Part shown: one piece after another, positions 44,147 through 53,632 of the stretch
How the letters are laid out: each line of letters begins with the position of its first letter
Numbering within the stretch: the first letter of the stretch is position 1
Assembly: GCF_008520305.1 (NCBI RefSeq)
Contig: NZ_ML703277.1
Span: 1 to 64,000, forward strand
Direction: 5' to 3'
Source: Mesorhizobium sp. SARCC-RB16n
Lineage (GTDB): Bacteria; Pseudomonadota; Alphaproteobacteria; Rhizobiales; Rhizobiaceae
Length of the DNA stretch: 64,000 bases
Notes under the pieces: generated by a model
Told to the model about the DNA's origin: nothing
The model's input: the letters and a program-made list of their open reading frames with translations, nothing else
The model's database searches: none
Made by a program: the position numbers and the translations under genes

Positions 44147-45355
44147 ATGTTCCTGCCCAATCGCAATGCCTTGCATCGCCGGCCGCTGGACGCTGCCGAT
44201 GCCGAAACCCTCGGCATTGCCGGGGCGGACACGGTCGAGCGTTTCCTTGCCCGTCGTGACAATCACCGGACAACCCCGCTGCACGCGCTGCCGGCGCTGG
44301 CTGGCGAACTCGGTCTGGCTGCGGTCCATGTCAAGGATGAGGGTTTTCGCCTCGGCCTCGGCAGCTTCAAGGCGCTGGGCGGCGCCTATGCGGTCTTCCG
44401 CCTGGTCCTGGAGGAGGCCACCAAGCGGCTCGGCCGCCCCGTCGATATCGGCGATCTCGATCGGCCTGAAGTCCGGTCGGTTGCCGCGACCATGACGGTT
44501 GCTTGCGCCACCGACGGCAATCATGGCCGATCCGTCGCACAAGGCGCCGAGCTTGTCGGTGCCAAGGCGGCGATCTTTGTCCATGCCGGCGTCAGCGACG
44601 AGCGCGTCGCGGCCATCGCCCGCTATGGCGCCGAGATGTTCCGCGTCGATGGCAATTACGACGATTCGGTCAGGCAGGCCGCGCAGACCGCTGCCGAGAA
44701 AGGCTGGACGGTGGTTTCCGATACCTCATGGCGGGGCTACGAACGCATTCCGGGCCTCGTCATGCAGGGCTACACGGCGATCGTGCGCGAGGCGCTGCGC
44801 CAGCTCTCCGAACCGCCGACCCATGTCTTCGTGCAGGCCGGCGTCGGCGGCATCGCGGCGGCGATCGCCGGCCATCTCGCCATCGTGCTTGGCGAAGCCA
44901 GGCCGGTTTTCACGGTGGTGGAACCCGCCCGTGCCGCCTGCGTTTTCGGTGCCGCCAAGGCCGGGCATCCGGTCAAGATCGCGCATGACGAGGCGACGGT
45001 CATGGCGATGCTCGAATGCTACGAGGCTTCGCCGGTCGCCTGGCGGGTGCTGGCGCGTGTCGCCGACGCCTTCATGACGGTGGAGGAGGACGACGCCGTC
45101 GCCGTGATGCGGCGGCTGGCACGCCCGGCCGGCAACGATCCGGCCATCGTCGCCGGTGAAAGCGGCGGGGTCGGCCTTGCCGGGCTGATCCGGGCTATGG
45201 CCGATCACCGGACTGAGCTTAGCCTCGACACCACTTCGCGCGTGCTGGTCGTCAACACCGAAGGCGCGACCGATCCCCGCCGCTATGCCGAACTCGTCGG
45301 CATGAACCCGGCGGATGTGCTTGCCGGCAAGATGCTTTCTGGAGCGACGCCATGA
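44147..45355 (+). CDS. Diaminopropionate ammonia-lyase (PLP enzyme)
   Basis: A 402-residue fold-type II PLP enzyme of the DpaL/YgeX type, which splits 2,3-diaminopropionate to pyruvate and ammonia. GLGSFKALGGAYA carries the Schiff-base Lys75; TDGNHGRSVA binds the phosphate; VQAGVGGIAAAIAGHL, EPARAACVF and GESGG complete the cofactor site. ATG at 44147 follows GAGGAGGAAA, an excellent ribosome-binding site. Its stop overlaps the next start as ATGA. E. coli YgeX also lies beside an M20 hydrolase (YgeY), supporting a shared pathway. Confidence 0.88.
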   Translation: MFLPNRNALHRRPLDAADAETLGIAGADTVERFLARRDNHRTTPLHALPALAGELGLAAVHVKDEGFRLGLGSFKALGGAYAVFRLVLEEATKRLGRPVDIGDLDRPEVRSVAATMTVACATDGNHGRSVAQGAELVGAKAAIFVHAGVSDERVAAIARYGAEMFRVDGNYDDSVRQAAQTAAEKGWTVVSDTSWRGYERIPGLVMQGYTAIVREALRQLSEPPTHVFVQAGVGGIAAAIAGHLAIVLGEARPVFTVVEPARAACVFGAAKAGHPVKIAHDEATVMAMLECYEASPVAWRVLARVADAFMTVEEDDAVAVMRRLARPAGNDPAIVAGESGGVGLAGLIRAMADHRTELSLDTTSRVLVVNTEGATDPRRYAELVGMNPADVLAGKMLSGATP

Positions 45356-46599
45356 CCTCGATCGACGCGCAAAGGCTGCTTGGCCGCATCCGTGAGCTCG
45401 GCGGCATCGGTCGTGATGGCGAGGGCAGGCTGGTGCGGCTGGCAGCCTCCGATGCTGACAGGCTGGGTCGCGACCGCTTGGTCGGCTGGCTGCGCGAGGC
45501 CGGTCTCGAAATCGCCGTCGATCGCATGGGCAACATCTTCGGCATCTGGCAGGTGCCGGAGAATGCTGGCCATGCGCCGATCCTCATCGGCTCGCATATC
45601 GACACCGTCATCGACGCCGGCATTTATGACGGCTGCTATGGCGTGCTCGCCGGGCTGGAGGTGATCGAAACGCTGAAGGCGTCGGGTCTTGTTCCGTCGC
45701 GCCCGCTCGCGGTCGCCGCCTTCACCAATGAGGAAGGGGTGCGCTATTCCCCCGATATGATGGGTTCACTGGTCCATGCGGGCGGCGTCGGTATCGACGA
45801 GGCGCTGGCGGCCGTCGGCACCGACGGCAGCGTGCTGGGAGAGGAACTGGCCCGCATCGGTTATGCCGGCGACGAGGAGCCGGGCTTCCTCAAGCCGCAT
45901 GTCTATCTCGAACTGCATATCGAGCAAGGCCCGGTCCTGGAACGCGAAGGCGTGCCGATCGGTGCTGTGGAGAACCTGCAAGGCATCTCCTGGCAGCGCA
46001 TCACCATAGACGGCGTCGCCAACCATGCCGGCACCACGCCGATGTCGATGCGCAATGACGCCGGCTATGCGGCTGCGCGTGTCGTCACGTTCCTGCACGA
46101 CCGTGCCAAAGCTTCGAACACGCCGACCGTTGCAACCGTCGGCACGATGCGCTTCGAGCCAAACGCCATCAATGTCATTCCCTCGCGCGCTGTCTTCACC
46201 GTCGACCTGCGCGACCCTTTCGAGGATCGCCTGCAAGCGGAGGAAGCGGCACTCGCCGCATTTCTTGAAGAATGCGCGGCCGCCGATGGCGTCGTGATCT
46301 CGGTCGAGCGGCTGGCCCGCTTCGAGCCGGTGATCTTCGACAGCCGCATCGTCGAACTGATCGAGGCTGCCGCGAAGCAACGCGGACTTGCGTCGAAGCG
46401 CATGACCTCAGGCGCCGGCCACGATGCGCAGATGATGGCGCGCCTTGCGCCCGCGGCGATGATTTTCGTGCCGAGCGCCGGCGGCATCAGCCACAATCCG
46501 CGCGAACATACCGCGGATGCCGAGCTTGTCGCCGGCGCCAACATCCTGCTTGATGTCGTCGGCCGCCTTGTGGATCAGGAGATATCAGGCAATGGCTGA
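45352..46599 (+). CDS. M20 family Zn-dependent hydrolase (N-carbamoyl amino acid/allantoate amidohydrolase-like)
   Basis: A 415-residue hydrolase of the hydantoinase/carbamoylase branch, which removes carbamoyl groups from N-carbamoyl amino acids or allantoate. Metal motifs: IGSHIDTVIDAG (near 81), GCYGVLAGLEV, AFTNEEG and LELHIEQGPVLE; the dimerisation domain holds VANHAGTTPMSMRNDAG. Length is near the 410 norm. It overlaps both neighbours by a few bases (ATGA upstream, eight bases downstream), so the three genes are one operon. A link to diaminopropionate or ureido metabolism is inferred from context. Confidence 0.9.
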   Translation: MTSIDAQRLLGRIRELGGIGRDGEGRLVRLAASDADRLGRDRLVGWLREAGLEIAVDRMGNIFGIWQVPENAGHAPILIGSHIDTVIDAGIYDGCYGVLAGLEVIETLKASGLVPSRPLAVAAFTNEEGVRYSPDMMGSLVHAGGVGIDEALAAVGTDGSVLGEELARIGYAGDEEPGFLKPHVYLELHIEQGPVLEREGVPIGAVENLQGISWQRITIDGVANHAGTTPMSMRNDAGYAAARVVTFLHDRAKASNTPTVATVGTMRFEPNAINVIPSRAVFTVDLRDPFEDRLQAEEAALAAFLEECAAADGVVISVERLARFEPVIFDSRIVELIEAAAKQRGLASKRMTSGAGHDAQMMARLAPAAMIFVPSAGGISHNPREHTADAELVAGANILLDVVGRLVDQEISGNG

Positions 46600-47752
46600 A
46601 ATCGACCGCGACGCGCTGAAGCTGGAGATGACCGGATGGCGGCGCGATCTGCACGCGCACCCCGAATTCGGCTTCGAGGAGAAGCGCACGGCGGCCTTCG
46701 TCGCGGCCAAGTTGCGCGAATTCGGCCTGGACGATGTCGCCGAGGGTGTCGGCGGCACCGGCGTCGTCGGCACTTTGAAGCGCGGCAGCGGCAACCGCGC
46801 CATCGCGCTGCGGGCCGACATGGATGCGCTGCGCATATCGGAGCAATCGACCCTGCCATACCGCTCCGGCAATCCCGGTCTCATGCATGCCTGCGGCCAT
46901 GACGGCCACACGGCGATGCTGCTGGGTGCGGCCAAGCTTCTGGCCGGGGAGGGCGGTTTCGACGGCACCGTGCGCTTCATCTTCCAGCCGGCGGAGGAAT
47001 GGGGAAAAGGCGCGTTGGCGATGCTCGACGATGGCCTGATGCAGCGCTTTCCCTTCGACGAGATCTTCGGCCTGCACAACGTGCCGGGCCTGCCCATCGG
47101 GCATTTCGAAACCCGCGCCGGTCCGGTCATGTCGGCCGAGGATATCTTCGAGATCGTGCTCAGCGGGCTGCGCGGCCACGCGGCGCGGCCGCATTCGGGT
47201 CAGGAAACGTTGGTCGCCGCCTGTGCGCTGGTCACCAACCTGCAAACCATCGTCTCGCGCCGGCTGAGCCCGGCGGACATTTCCGTGGTTTCGGTGACCG
47301 AATTGATCACCGACGGCACCCGCAACGCACTGCCGGGCCTTGCCCGCATCCTCGGCGACGCGCGCAGCTTCCGCCCCGAGGTCAGCGCCGAGATCGAACG
47401 CCAGATGCGCATCATCGCCGAAGGCATCGCTGCCGCCTACAATGTCACCGCCGAGGTCAACTACACCAGGGAGTTCGTGCCGTTGCGCAACGATGCCGAA
47501 CTGGTCGATGCGGCTTTCGCCGCCGCCAGGACCGTTTTCGAGCCCGGCAATATCGCGGTCGCCCGCGAGCCGAGGACGGCGTCGGAGGATTTCGCCCGCT
47601 TTCTCGACCACGTGCCGGGCTGCTTCGTCTTCCTCGGCAACGGCGAGGTCTCGGCACCGCTTCACAATTCCGGCTACGACTTCAACGATGATGGGCTGCT
47701 GTTCGGCGTCGATTTCCATGTCGCCATCGCCAGGCAGCGGCTTGGGACTTGA
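46592..47752 (+). CDS. M20 family amidohydrolase (hippurate hydrolase/IAA-amino acid hydrolase type)
   Basis: A 386-residue M20D metallo-amidohydrolase. It begins with LEMTGWRRDLHAHPEFGFEEKRTA, then ALRADMDAL near 70-78, the metal-binding HACGHDGHTAMLLGAA near 97-112 and IFQPAEEWGKGA near 130-142. It cleaves N-acyl amino acids in related proteins. It starts inside the preceding gene (ATG 46592, eight-base overlap), so translation is coupled. Its place after the ammonia-lyase and carbamoylase suggests it removes an acyl group before deamination or supplies the lyase substrate. Confidence 0.92.
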   Translation: MAEIDRDALKLEMTGWRRDLHAHPEFGFEEKRTAAFVAAKLREFGLDDVAEGVGGTGVVGTLKRGSGNRAIALRADMDALRISEQSTLPYRSGNPGLMHACGHDGHTAMLLGAAKLLAGEGGFDGTVRFIFQPAEEWGKGALAMLDDGLMQRFPFDEIFGLHNVPGLPIGHFETRAGPVMSAEDIFEIVLSGLRGHAARPHSGQETLVAACALVTNLQTIVSRRLSPADISVVSVTELITDGTRNALPGLARILGDARSFRPEVSAEIERQMRIIAEGIAAAYNVTAEVNYTREFVPLRNDAELVDAAFAAARTVFEPGNIAVAREPRTASEDFARFLDHVPGCFVFLGNGEVSAPLHNSGYDFNDDGLLFGVDFHVAIARQRLGT

Positions 47753-47819
47753 AACCCCGGGGCTTTTCGCGGCATTTTACCGGGGGAAAAAGCCCGGAAA
47801 GGGTCGAAATCCTTGATCT

Positions 47820-47925
47820 CGCATGACGCTGCGGCAAGACTCAGCTAGCCTCCGTCATGCGGCGGACCTGATATCCGCCTGGCCGGCGCTATCAGATTAC
47901 CTCCCAAGCGGCGCCGGCCTTCTTC
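47820..47925 (+). terminator. Two successive hairpins after the M20 operon
   Basis: CGCATGACG with CGTCATGCG (47820-47861, 24-base loop) is followed by GGCCGGCGC with GCGCCGGCC (47881-47919), then a TTCTTCC pyrimidine tract. The second hairpin, about 130 bases after the operon stop, could be an intrinsic terminator. The 280-base gap 47753-48032 holds no clear gene. Confidence 0.4.
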
Positions 47926-48032
47926 CTCGCGCTAAATTAGCTTTCGTTAAATTTAGAATGCTCGCGCTTGGCGGAAGTTAGGGTTTTGCCGTCATGACTG
48001 CGGCAGGCTTTTGGTGTGCTGCGGGTTCATAG

Positions 48033-48230
48033 ATGCGCGGGCGGAGCTGGATAAAGGCGTTGCGTCAGGACGAAGCGCGGCGGGTGCGCGTGCGTATCGC
48101 GGAACTCGAACGAAACTTGACCGCTGCCTCGGCCGAAACACGACAGCTGCGCCAGGACGCAGGCCATGAACTGCGCAATGCCAAGTTTCGCCTCGAGCGC
48201 CTCGAGGAATGCATCGCGGCGACGCGTTGA
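48033..48230 (+). CDS. Possible small coiled-coil protein
   Basis: A 65-residue, highly charged helical product (ARRVRVRIAELERNLTAASAETRQLRQDAGHELRNAKFRLERLEECIAA) with heptad-like Leu spacing. No family is recognised, the ribosome-binding site is weak, and the DNA around it is open on the other strand too, so it is uncertain that this is a gene. A small hairpin (AAGACG/CGTCTT) follows its stop. Confidence 0.4.
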   Translation: MRGRSWIKALRQDEARRVRVRIAELERNLTAASAETRQLRQDAGHELRNAKFRLERLEECIAATR

Positions 48231-48396
48231 AGACGCAATCGTCTTGCGCAGGACACCAGCGCGAGGATCGTTCCCAGCTTTTTTCTCGCCACCTCTTCCA
48301 ATCTCGGAACGAAGCGCGCCGGTTTGATTGCTGCGATTGCGCCGAGGGAACAAAACGCCCAGCCTCAGGTTGACCCAGCGAAGGAGGACCGTCGAC

Positions 48397-48570
48397 ATGA
48401 TCCGTTTGCTTCTGGTTGGTACGCTGGCCCTTGTCACTTACCGTCTCGCCCGCAAGATGATCGACGAGGTACCCGACACTGTCGATCCGCTCTTGCTGCC
48501 GGCGCCCGCGAACGACCGCGAGGCGCTGCGCCGGCAGTCGGCGGCGATGGGCGTTGACCCGAAACGCTGA
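48397..48570 (+). CDS. Small single-pass membrane protein
   Basis: A 57-residue product with one N-terminal membrane helix (MIRLLLVGTLALVTYRLA) and a charged tail (PAPANDREALRRQSAAMGVDPKR). ATG at 48397 follows an excellent AAGGAGGA ribosome-binding site, which makes it likely to be translated. No family is recognised. It precedes the UvrD-like helicase gene by 71 bases on the same strand. Confidence 0.65.
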   Translation: MIRLLLVGTLALVTYRLARKMIDEVPDTVDPLLLPAPANDREALRRQSAAMGVDPKR

Positions 48571-48641
48571 CCTTCCTGTTCCACCGAATGGCGGAGCTGC
48601 TTCTCTGTTGCGAACAAAGCGGAAACGATGCTTGATGGGCG

Positions 48642-50735
48642 ATGAACCTTGCCGCCCATGATTCGACCTTTTTGGACTCGACCGTCCAGCCGGCCTATCT
48701 CGCCCGGCTGAACGACGCGCAGCGTCAGGCCGTCGAACATGGCGACGGCAAGATTGCAGGCCCGCTGCTGGTCATTGCCGGCGCCGGCTCCGGCAAGACC
48801 AACACGCTGGCGCACCGCGTCGCCCATCTGATTGTCAAGGGAGCCGACCCGCGCCGCATCCTGCTGATGACGTTTTCGCGGCGCGCCGCATCCGAAATGG
48901 CAAGGCGTGTCGAGCGCATCGCCGGTGAAGTGCTCGGCCGCGACGCCACGGTGATCACGGATGCGCTGACCTGGGCCGGCACTTTTCACGGCATCGGCGC
49001 GCGGCTGTTGCGCGATTATGCGCTGGAGATCGGCCTCGATCCGGCCTTCACCATCCATGATCGCGAGGATTCCGCCGATTTGATGAATCTCGTGCGGCAT
49101 GAACTCGGTTTCTCCAGGACGGAAGCGCGCTTTCCGACCAAAGGCACCTGCCTTGCCATCTATTCGCGCGCCGTCAACGCGCAGGCGCCGCTTGGTGAGG
49201 TCCTGGGATCTGCTTTTCCCTGGTGCGCCGGCTGGGCCGAGCAGCTCAAGCAACTGTTTGCCGGTTACGTCGAGGCCAAGCAGGCGCAGAACGTGCTCGA
49301 TTACGACGATCTGCTGCTCTATTGGGCGCAGATGACGGCCGAGCCTGAAATCGCCACGCATCTGGGCGGACGTTTCGACCATGTGCTGGTCGACGAATAC
49401 CAGGACACCAACCGGCTGCAGGCGTCGATCCTGCTTGCACTGAAACCCGACGGCGCTGGGCTGACGGTGGTCGGTGACGACGCGCAGTCGATCTATTCGT
49501 TCCGGGCCGCCGAGGTGCGCAACATCCTCGACTTCCCCGGGCAGTTCGCGCAAACCGCCGATGTGGTGATGCTGGAGCGCAATTATCGCTCGACCGAGAC
49601 CATTCTGGCGGCTGCCAATGCGGTCATCGGCGAAGCCTCGGAGCGCTTCACCAAGAACCTGTGGTCGGAACGCAAGTCCGCCGACAAGCCAAGGCTCGTG
49701 ACCGTGCGCGACGAGGTCGAGCAAGCGAACTTCGTTTGCGACACCATCCTGGCGGAGCGCGAGGCCGGCACCGCGCTGAAGTCCCAGGCGGTGCTGTTTC
49801 GTGCTTCGCACCACAGCGGGCCGCTGGAGATCGAACTGACGCGGCGCAACATTCCTTTCGTCAAGTTCGGTGGCCTGAAATTCCTCGATGCGGCCCACGT
49901 CAAGGATGTGCTGGCGGTACTGCGTTTTGCCGAAAACCCACGCGACCGTGTCGCCGGTTTTCGCGTGCTGCAGCTCTTGCCGGGCATCGGCCCTTCCGCC
50001 GCCGCGCAGATCGTCGAAGCCATGACGTCGGCGCTGGACGAGGCGATGGGCCTGGCCGGCTGGCGTCCGCCGCAGCGCGCCGCGGACGACTGGCCGGGTT
50101 TTGTGTCGCTCTATTCCGGCTTGCGGGCCGGCGCCAAATGGCCGGCCGATCTCGAACAGATCAGGCTCTGGTACGAACCGCATCTGGAGCGCATCCACGA
50201 AGATGCGATCACGCGCCGGGCTGATCTGCTGCAACTCGAGCAGATCGGGTCGGGCTATGCCTCGCGCGAACGCTTCCTGACCGAGCTGACGCTCGATCCG
50301 CCGGACGCGACCAGCGACCAGGCCGGGCCGCCGCATCGCGACGAGGACTATCTGATCCTGTCCACCATCCATTCGGCCAAGGGCCAGGAGTGGAAGAACG
50401 TCTTCGTGCTCAACACGGTCGACGGCTGCATTCCCGCCGATCTCGGCGTCGGCACCAAGGAGGACATCGAGGAGGAGCGCCGGCTGCTCTACGTGGCGAT
50501 GACACGGGCCAAGGACAGCCTCAACCTGGTCATGCCGCAGCGCTTCTTTCCGCACGGCCAGGCGGCGCGCGGTGACCGTCATCTCTATGCCTCGCGCACG
50601 CGTTTCATTCCGGCCTCCATCCTTGCCGCGTTCCAGCAGCTTTCGTGGCCGCCCGCGCAAGCGGCGCAAGGCAGGGCACCCCGGCCGGAGGTGCGCGTCG
50701 ACATCGGCGCGCGCATGCGCGGCATGTGGAAATAG
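48642..50735 (+). CDS. UvrD/Rep-type ATP-dependent DNA helicase
   Basis: A 697-residue superfamily 1 helicase. Motif I (Walker A) AGAGSGKT at 46-53, motif Ia [10 protein letters not shown], motif II DEYQDTN, motif [14 protein letters not shown], motif IV ERNYRST, motif [12 protein letters not shown] and motif [12 protein letters not shown] are all present. It lacks the long PcrA C-terminal tail and resembles the UvrD-like helicases often annotated as PcrA homologues in rhizobia. It should unwind 3'-5' in repair or recombination. The stop is nine bases before dapB, which may share the transcript. Confidence 0.93.
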   Translation: MNLAAHDSTFLDSTVQPAYLARLNDAQRQAVEHGDGKIAGPLLVIAGAGSGKTNTLAHRVAHLIVKGADPRRILLMTFSRRAASEMARRVERIAGEVLGRDATVITDALTWAGTFHGIGARLLRDYALEIGLDPAFTIHDREDSADLMNLVRHELGFSRTEARFPTKGTCLAIYSRAVNAQAPLGEVLGSAFPWCAGWAEQLKQLFAGYVEAKQAQNVLDYDDLLLYWAQMTAEPEIATHLGGRFDHVLVDEYQDTNRLQASILLALKPDGAGLTVVGDDAQSIYSFRAAEVRNILDFPGQFAQTADVVMLERNYRSTETILAAANAVIGEASERFTKNLWSERKSADKPRLVTVRDEVEQANFVCDTILAEREAGTALKSQAVLFRASHHSGPLEIELTRRNIPFVKFGGLKFLDAAHVKDVLAVLRFAENPRDRVAGFRVLQLLPGIGPSAAAQIVEAMTSALDEAMGLAGWRPPQRAADDWPGFVSLYSGLRAGAKWPADLEQIRLWYEPHLERIHEDAITRRADLLQLEQIGSGYASRERFLTELTLDPPDATSDQAGPPHRDEDYLILSTIHSAKGQEWKNVFVLNTVDGCIPADLGVGTKEDIEEERRLLYVAMTRAKDSLNLVMPQRFFPHGQAARGDRHLYASRTRFIPASILAAFQQLSWPPAQAAQGRAPRPEVRVDIGARMRGMWK

Positions 50736-50743
50736 CAGAGCCG

Positions 50744-51526
50744 GTGTCGCAGCCGCCGATCAGGATCGCCATCGCTGGCGCGCTCGGCCGCATGGGACGC
50801 CAGATGGCGCAGGCCGTGCAGGCCGATGCGCGCCTGGTGCTTGCCGGCTGCTTTCACCGGCCAGGCAGTGCTGGTGATGGGCTGATGAGCCGCGACGAGG
50901 CGCTTGCCACAGCCGACGTCGTCATCGACTTCACCACGCCGGCGGCTTCCGCCGATCTCGCCAGCTTCTGTGCGGAGCGCGGCGGGCCAGCACTGGTGAT
51001 TGGCTCGACAGGTTTCGATACCGCCGAACTGGCGACCATCGCCGCCGCCGCGAAAACCGTCGCTATCGTGCGGTCCGGCAGCTTCTCGCTCGGGCTCAAC
51101 ATGCTGGTCGGATTGGTCGGGCAGGCGGCGCGGGCACTCGGCCCGCAGGACTGGGATGCCGAGATTTTCGAGGCGCATCATCGCCACAAGGTCGATGCGC
51201 CATCGGGCACGGCGCTGATGCTGGGCCAAGCCGTCGCCGGCGGACGCGGCGTCGAACTGGACACGGTTGCCAGGCGCGTCCGCGATGGCCACGCCGGCGC
51301 GCGACCGGCTGGCGAGATCGGCTTTGCGGTGGCGCGGGGCGGCAGCATCGTCGGTGAGCACAGCGTCAGCTTCTGCGCCGAGGGCGAGACCGTCACCCTG
51401 TCGCATGCGGCCTGCGACCGTATCATGTTTGCGCGTGGCGCCATCGCCGCAGCACTCTGGGTGGCGGGCCGTGCTCCCGGCGAATATGACATGCGCGACG
51501 TGCTGGGGCAGGGCGCTCGGGCGTGA
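50744..51526 (+). CDS. dapB: 4-hydroxy-tetrahydrodipicolinate reductase
   Basis: NAD(P)H-dependent step of lysine and diaminopimelate synthesis, cytoplasmic. The 260-residue protein has the nucleotide-binding GALGRMGR at 12-19, [12 protein letters not shown], and the catalytic [15 protein letters not shown] motif near 145-160. A GTG start (50744) gives the usual N-terminus, nine bases after the helicase stop. The frame extends upstream but would run into the helicase. If no other copy exists elsewhere in the genome this is the essential gene; a second copy cannot be ruled out. Confidence 0.92.
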   Translation: MSQPPIRIAIAGALGRMGRQMAQAVQADARLVLAGCFHRPGSAGDGLMSRDEALATADVVIDFTTPAASADLASFCAERGGPALVIGSTGFDTAELATIAAAAKTVAIVRSGSFSLGLNMLVGLVGQAARALGPQDWDAEIFEAHHRHKVDAPSGTALMLGQAVAGGRGVELDTVARRVRDGHAGARPAGEIGFAVARGGSIVGEHSVSFCAEGETVTLSHAACDRIMFARGAIAAALWVAGRAPGEYDMRDVLGQGARA

Positions 51527-51687
51527 CGCTGCGAACCAATTTTTTTGTCTCGCCGCTGAAAGCCAGCTGAAAGCTTGGGCATGTCATGACAGTTTTGCGG
51601 TGTCACCGCATGTCCGGCCCGCGACGGTCGGCGAGGGAGGAATGCGGCGCGGCTTCACAGCGCGTCGCCCAAATGGAGGAAGTTTTT

Positions 51688-52704
51688 GTGACCGGTTTCA
51701 TCTCGAAGTGTGCCTTGCGCACGGCTGCCTTGACGCTTGCCATCACCGCCACGGGCGCCACAGTGGCATCGGCGGCCGACGAAAAGATTTCCATCATGGT
51801 GGGTGGCTACGAAAAGCAGATCTATCTGCCTGCCAAGCTCACCGAAGCCCTGGGCTACTTCAAGGACGAGGGCCTCGACGTCGAGTTGCTGAACGAACCG
51901 GCCGGCGTCGATGCCGAAAACGAGATGCTGGCCGGCGCCGTGCAAGGCGTTGTCGGCTTCTACGACCATTGCATCGACCTGCAGGCCAAAGGCAAATTCG
52001 TCGAGTCCATTGTCCAGTTCAGCCAGGCGCCCGGCGAGGTCGAACTGGTTTCGACGAAGCATCCCGAGATCAAGTCGCCGGCCGATTTCAAGGGCATGAA
52101 CCTCGGTGTCACCGGCCTCGGCTCCTCGACAAACTTCCTGACGGAATACCTTGCCGTGAAGAACGGCCTGAAGCTGGGTGAATTCACCTCAATCCCCGTC
52201 GGCGCCGGGGATACGTTCATCGCTGCGATGCAGCAGGACAAGATCCAGGCGGGCATGACGACCGAACCGACCATCACCCGACTACTCAAGACGGGTGAAG
52301 CCAAAGTCCTTATAGACATGCGTACGTTGGAAGGCACCAAGGCCGCGCTCGGCGGCACATACCCGGCCGCCTCTCTCTACATGCAGACGGACTGGGTCGA
52401 GGCCCACAAGGATGTGGTGCAGAAGCTGGCCAATGCTTTCGTCAAGACGCAGAAGTTCATCAATAGCCATAGCGGCGCTGAAATCGCCGACAAGATGCCG
52501 AAGGACTACTATGTCGGCGACAAGGAAGGTTATGTGAAGGCCCTCGATGCCGGCAAGGCGATGTTCACCGCCGACGGCATAATGCCCGAGGGCGGCCCCG
52601 AGACGGTGCTGACTGTGCTGTCGGCCTTCAAGAAGGAACTGCAAGGCAAGCAGATCGACCTGTCGAAGACCTATACGACGGAATTCGTCAAGAACGCGAA
52701 GTGA
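51688..52704 (+). CDS. NitT/TauT-type ABC transporter substrate-binding protein
   Basis: A 338-residue periplasmic binding protein of the NMT1/SsuA group (nitrate, taurine, aliphatic sulfonates or thiamine-pyrimidine precursors). It has a signal peptide ending VASAAD, then two lobes: IYLPAKLTEALGYFKDEGLDVEL near 34-56, and GVTGLGSSTNFLTEYL near 141-156. GTG at 51688 follows GGAGGAAG and gives a proper signal peptide; an in-frame ATG at 51673 has no such site. It is first in an operon with the ATPase and permease genes. The ligand is not decided by the sequence. Confidence 0.88.
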   Translation: MTGFISKCALRTAALTLAITATGATVASAADEKISIMVGGYEKQIYLPAKLTEALGYFKDEGLDVELLNEPAGVDAENEMLAGAVQGVVGFYDHCIDLQAKGKFVESIVQFSQAPGEVELVSTKHPEIKSPADFKGMNLGVTGLGSSTNFLTEYLAVKNGLKLGEFTSIPVGAGDTFIAAMQQDKIQAGMTTEPTITRLLKTGEAKVLIDMRTLEGTKAALGGTYPAASLYMQTDWVEAHKDVVQKLANAFVKTQKFINSHSGAEIADKMPKDYYVGDKEGYVKALDAGKAMFTADGIMPEGGPETVLTVLSAFKKELQGKQIDLSKTYTTEFVKNAK

Positions 52705-52811
52705 CCCGTCTGCCGGCGCGATGCACCGCATCGTGCCGGCAGTCGTCTGGTTTTTCACGCCCGGCGGCCCTGGCCGACGGCAGTCTTCGTTCGAACCCGG
52801 AGTAGCCCAGC

Positions 52812-53621
52812 ATGGCACAAGAAAAAAGCGCACCGGCAATTGAGCTGATCAATGTCAGCCGCCGCTTCCTGTCACCCACCGGCAAGTCGCTGACCGCGAT
52901 CCGTGATTTCACCATGACCGTCGAGCGGGGCGAATTCGTCGCCGTTGTCGGCCCGACCGGCTGCGGAAAGTCCACCACACTCAACCTCGTCACCGGATTG
53001 GCGAGCCCAAGCGCGGGCGAGGTCAGGGTCATGGGCGCACCCGTCAAGGGCATCGATTCCCGCATCGGCTTCGTCTTTCAAAGCGACGCGCTGTTTCCAT
53101 GGCGCACGGTGATCGAGAACGTCATGGCCGGGCCGCTCTTCCGTGGCAAGGCCAAGGCAGAAGCGACGGCGGCGGCGCGCGACTGGCTTGCGCGCGTCGG
53201 CCTGGCGCGGTTCGAACATCACTATCCGCACCAGCTCTCCGGCGGCATGCGCAAGCGCGTGGCACTGGCGCAGACCTTCATCAATGGTCCCGAGATCCTG
53301 CTGATGGACGAGCCTTTTTCCGCGCTCGACGTGCAGACGCGTGTTCTCATGCACGAGGAACTGCTGCGTCTGTGGTCCGAAGCCAGGGCCTCGGTCGTTT
53401 TCGTCACCCATGACCTGGAGGAAGCAATAGCGCTGGCCGACAAAGTCTATGTGCTGACCGCCGGGCCGGCGACGGTGAAGTCGGTCTACACCATCGACCT
53501 GCCGCGCCCGCGCGTCGTCGCCGACATCCGCTACGAGCAAAGCTTCATCGACTATTCGCGCACTATCTGGGCCGATCTCAAGGAAGAGGTCGAGACCAGC
53601 TATGCACGCGCTGCCGCGTGA
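52812..53621 (+). CDS. NitT/TauT-type ABC transporter ATPase
   Basis: A 269-residue ATPase: Walker A GPTGCGKST (47-55), Q-loop GFVFQSDALFPWRTV, signature LSGGMRKRVALA, Walker B EILLMDEPFSALD, and H-loop VFVTHDLEEAIALADKVYVL. It is of the SsuB/TauB class, pairing with the permease at 53633. The 107-base gap after the binding protein is unusual within such operons but no terminator is visible. The permease starts 11 bases downstream. Confidence 0.93.
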   Translation: MAQEKSAPAIELINVSRRFLSPTGKSLTAIRDFTMTVERGEFVAVVGPTGCGKSTTLNLVTGLASPSAGEVRVMGAPVKGIDSRIGFVFQSDALFPWRTVIENVMAGPLFRGKAKAEATAAARDWLARVGLARFEHHYPHQLSGGMRKRVALAQTFINGPEILLMDEPFSALDVQTRVLMHEELLRLWSEARASVVFVTHDLEEAIALADKVYVLTAGPATVKSVYTIDLPRPRVVADIRYEQSFIDYSRTIWADLKEEVETSYARAAA

Positions 53622-53632
53622 GGGAGGATATA

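Noticed and set aside
48438-50669. Long minus-strand open frame (743 codons) opposite the UvrD-like gene
   Set aside because: Composition-driven antisense frame; the plus strand holds all seven helicase motifs.
52790-52802. tRNA T-loop-like GTTCGAACCCGG
   Set aside because: No acceptor, D or anticodon stems can be folded around it.
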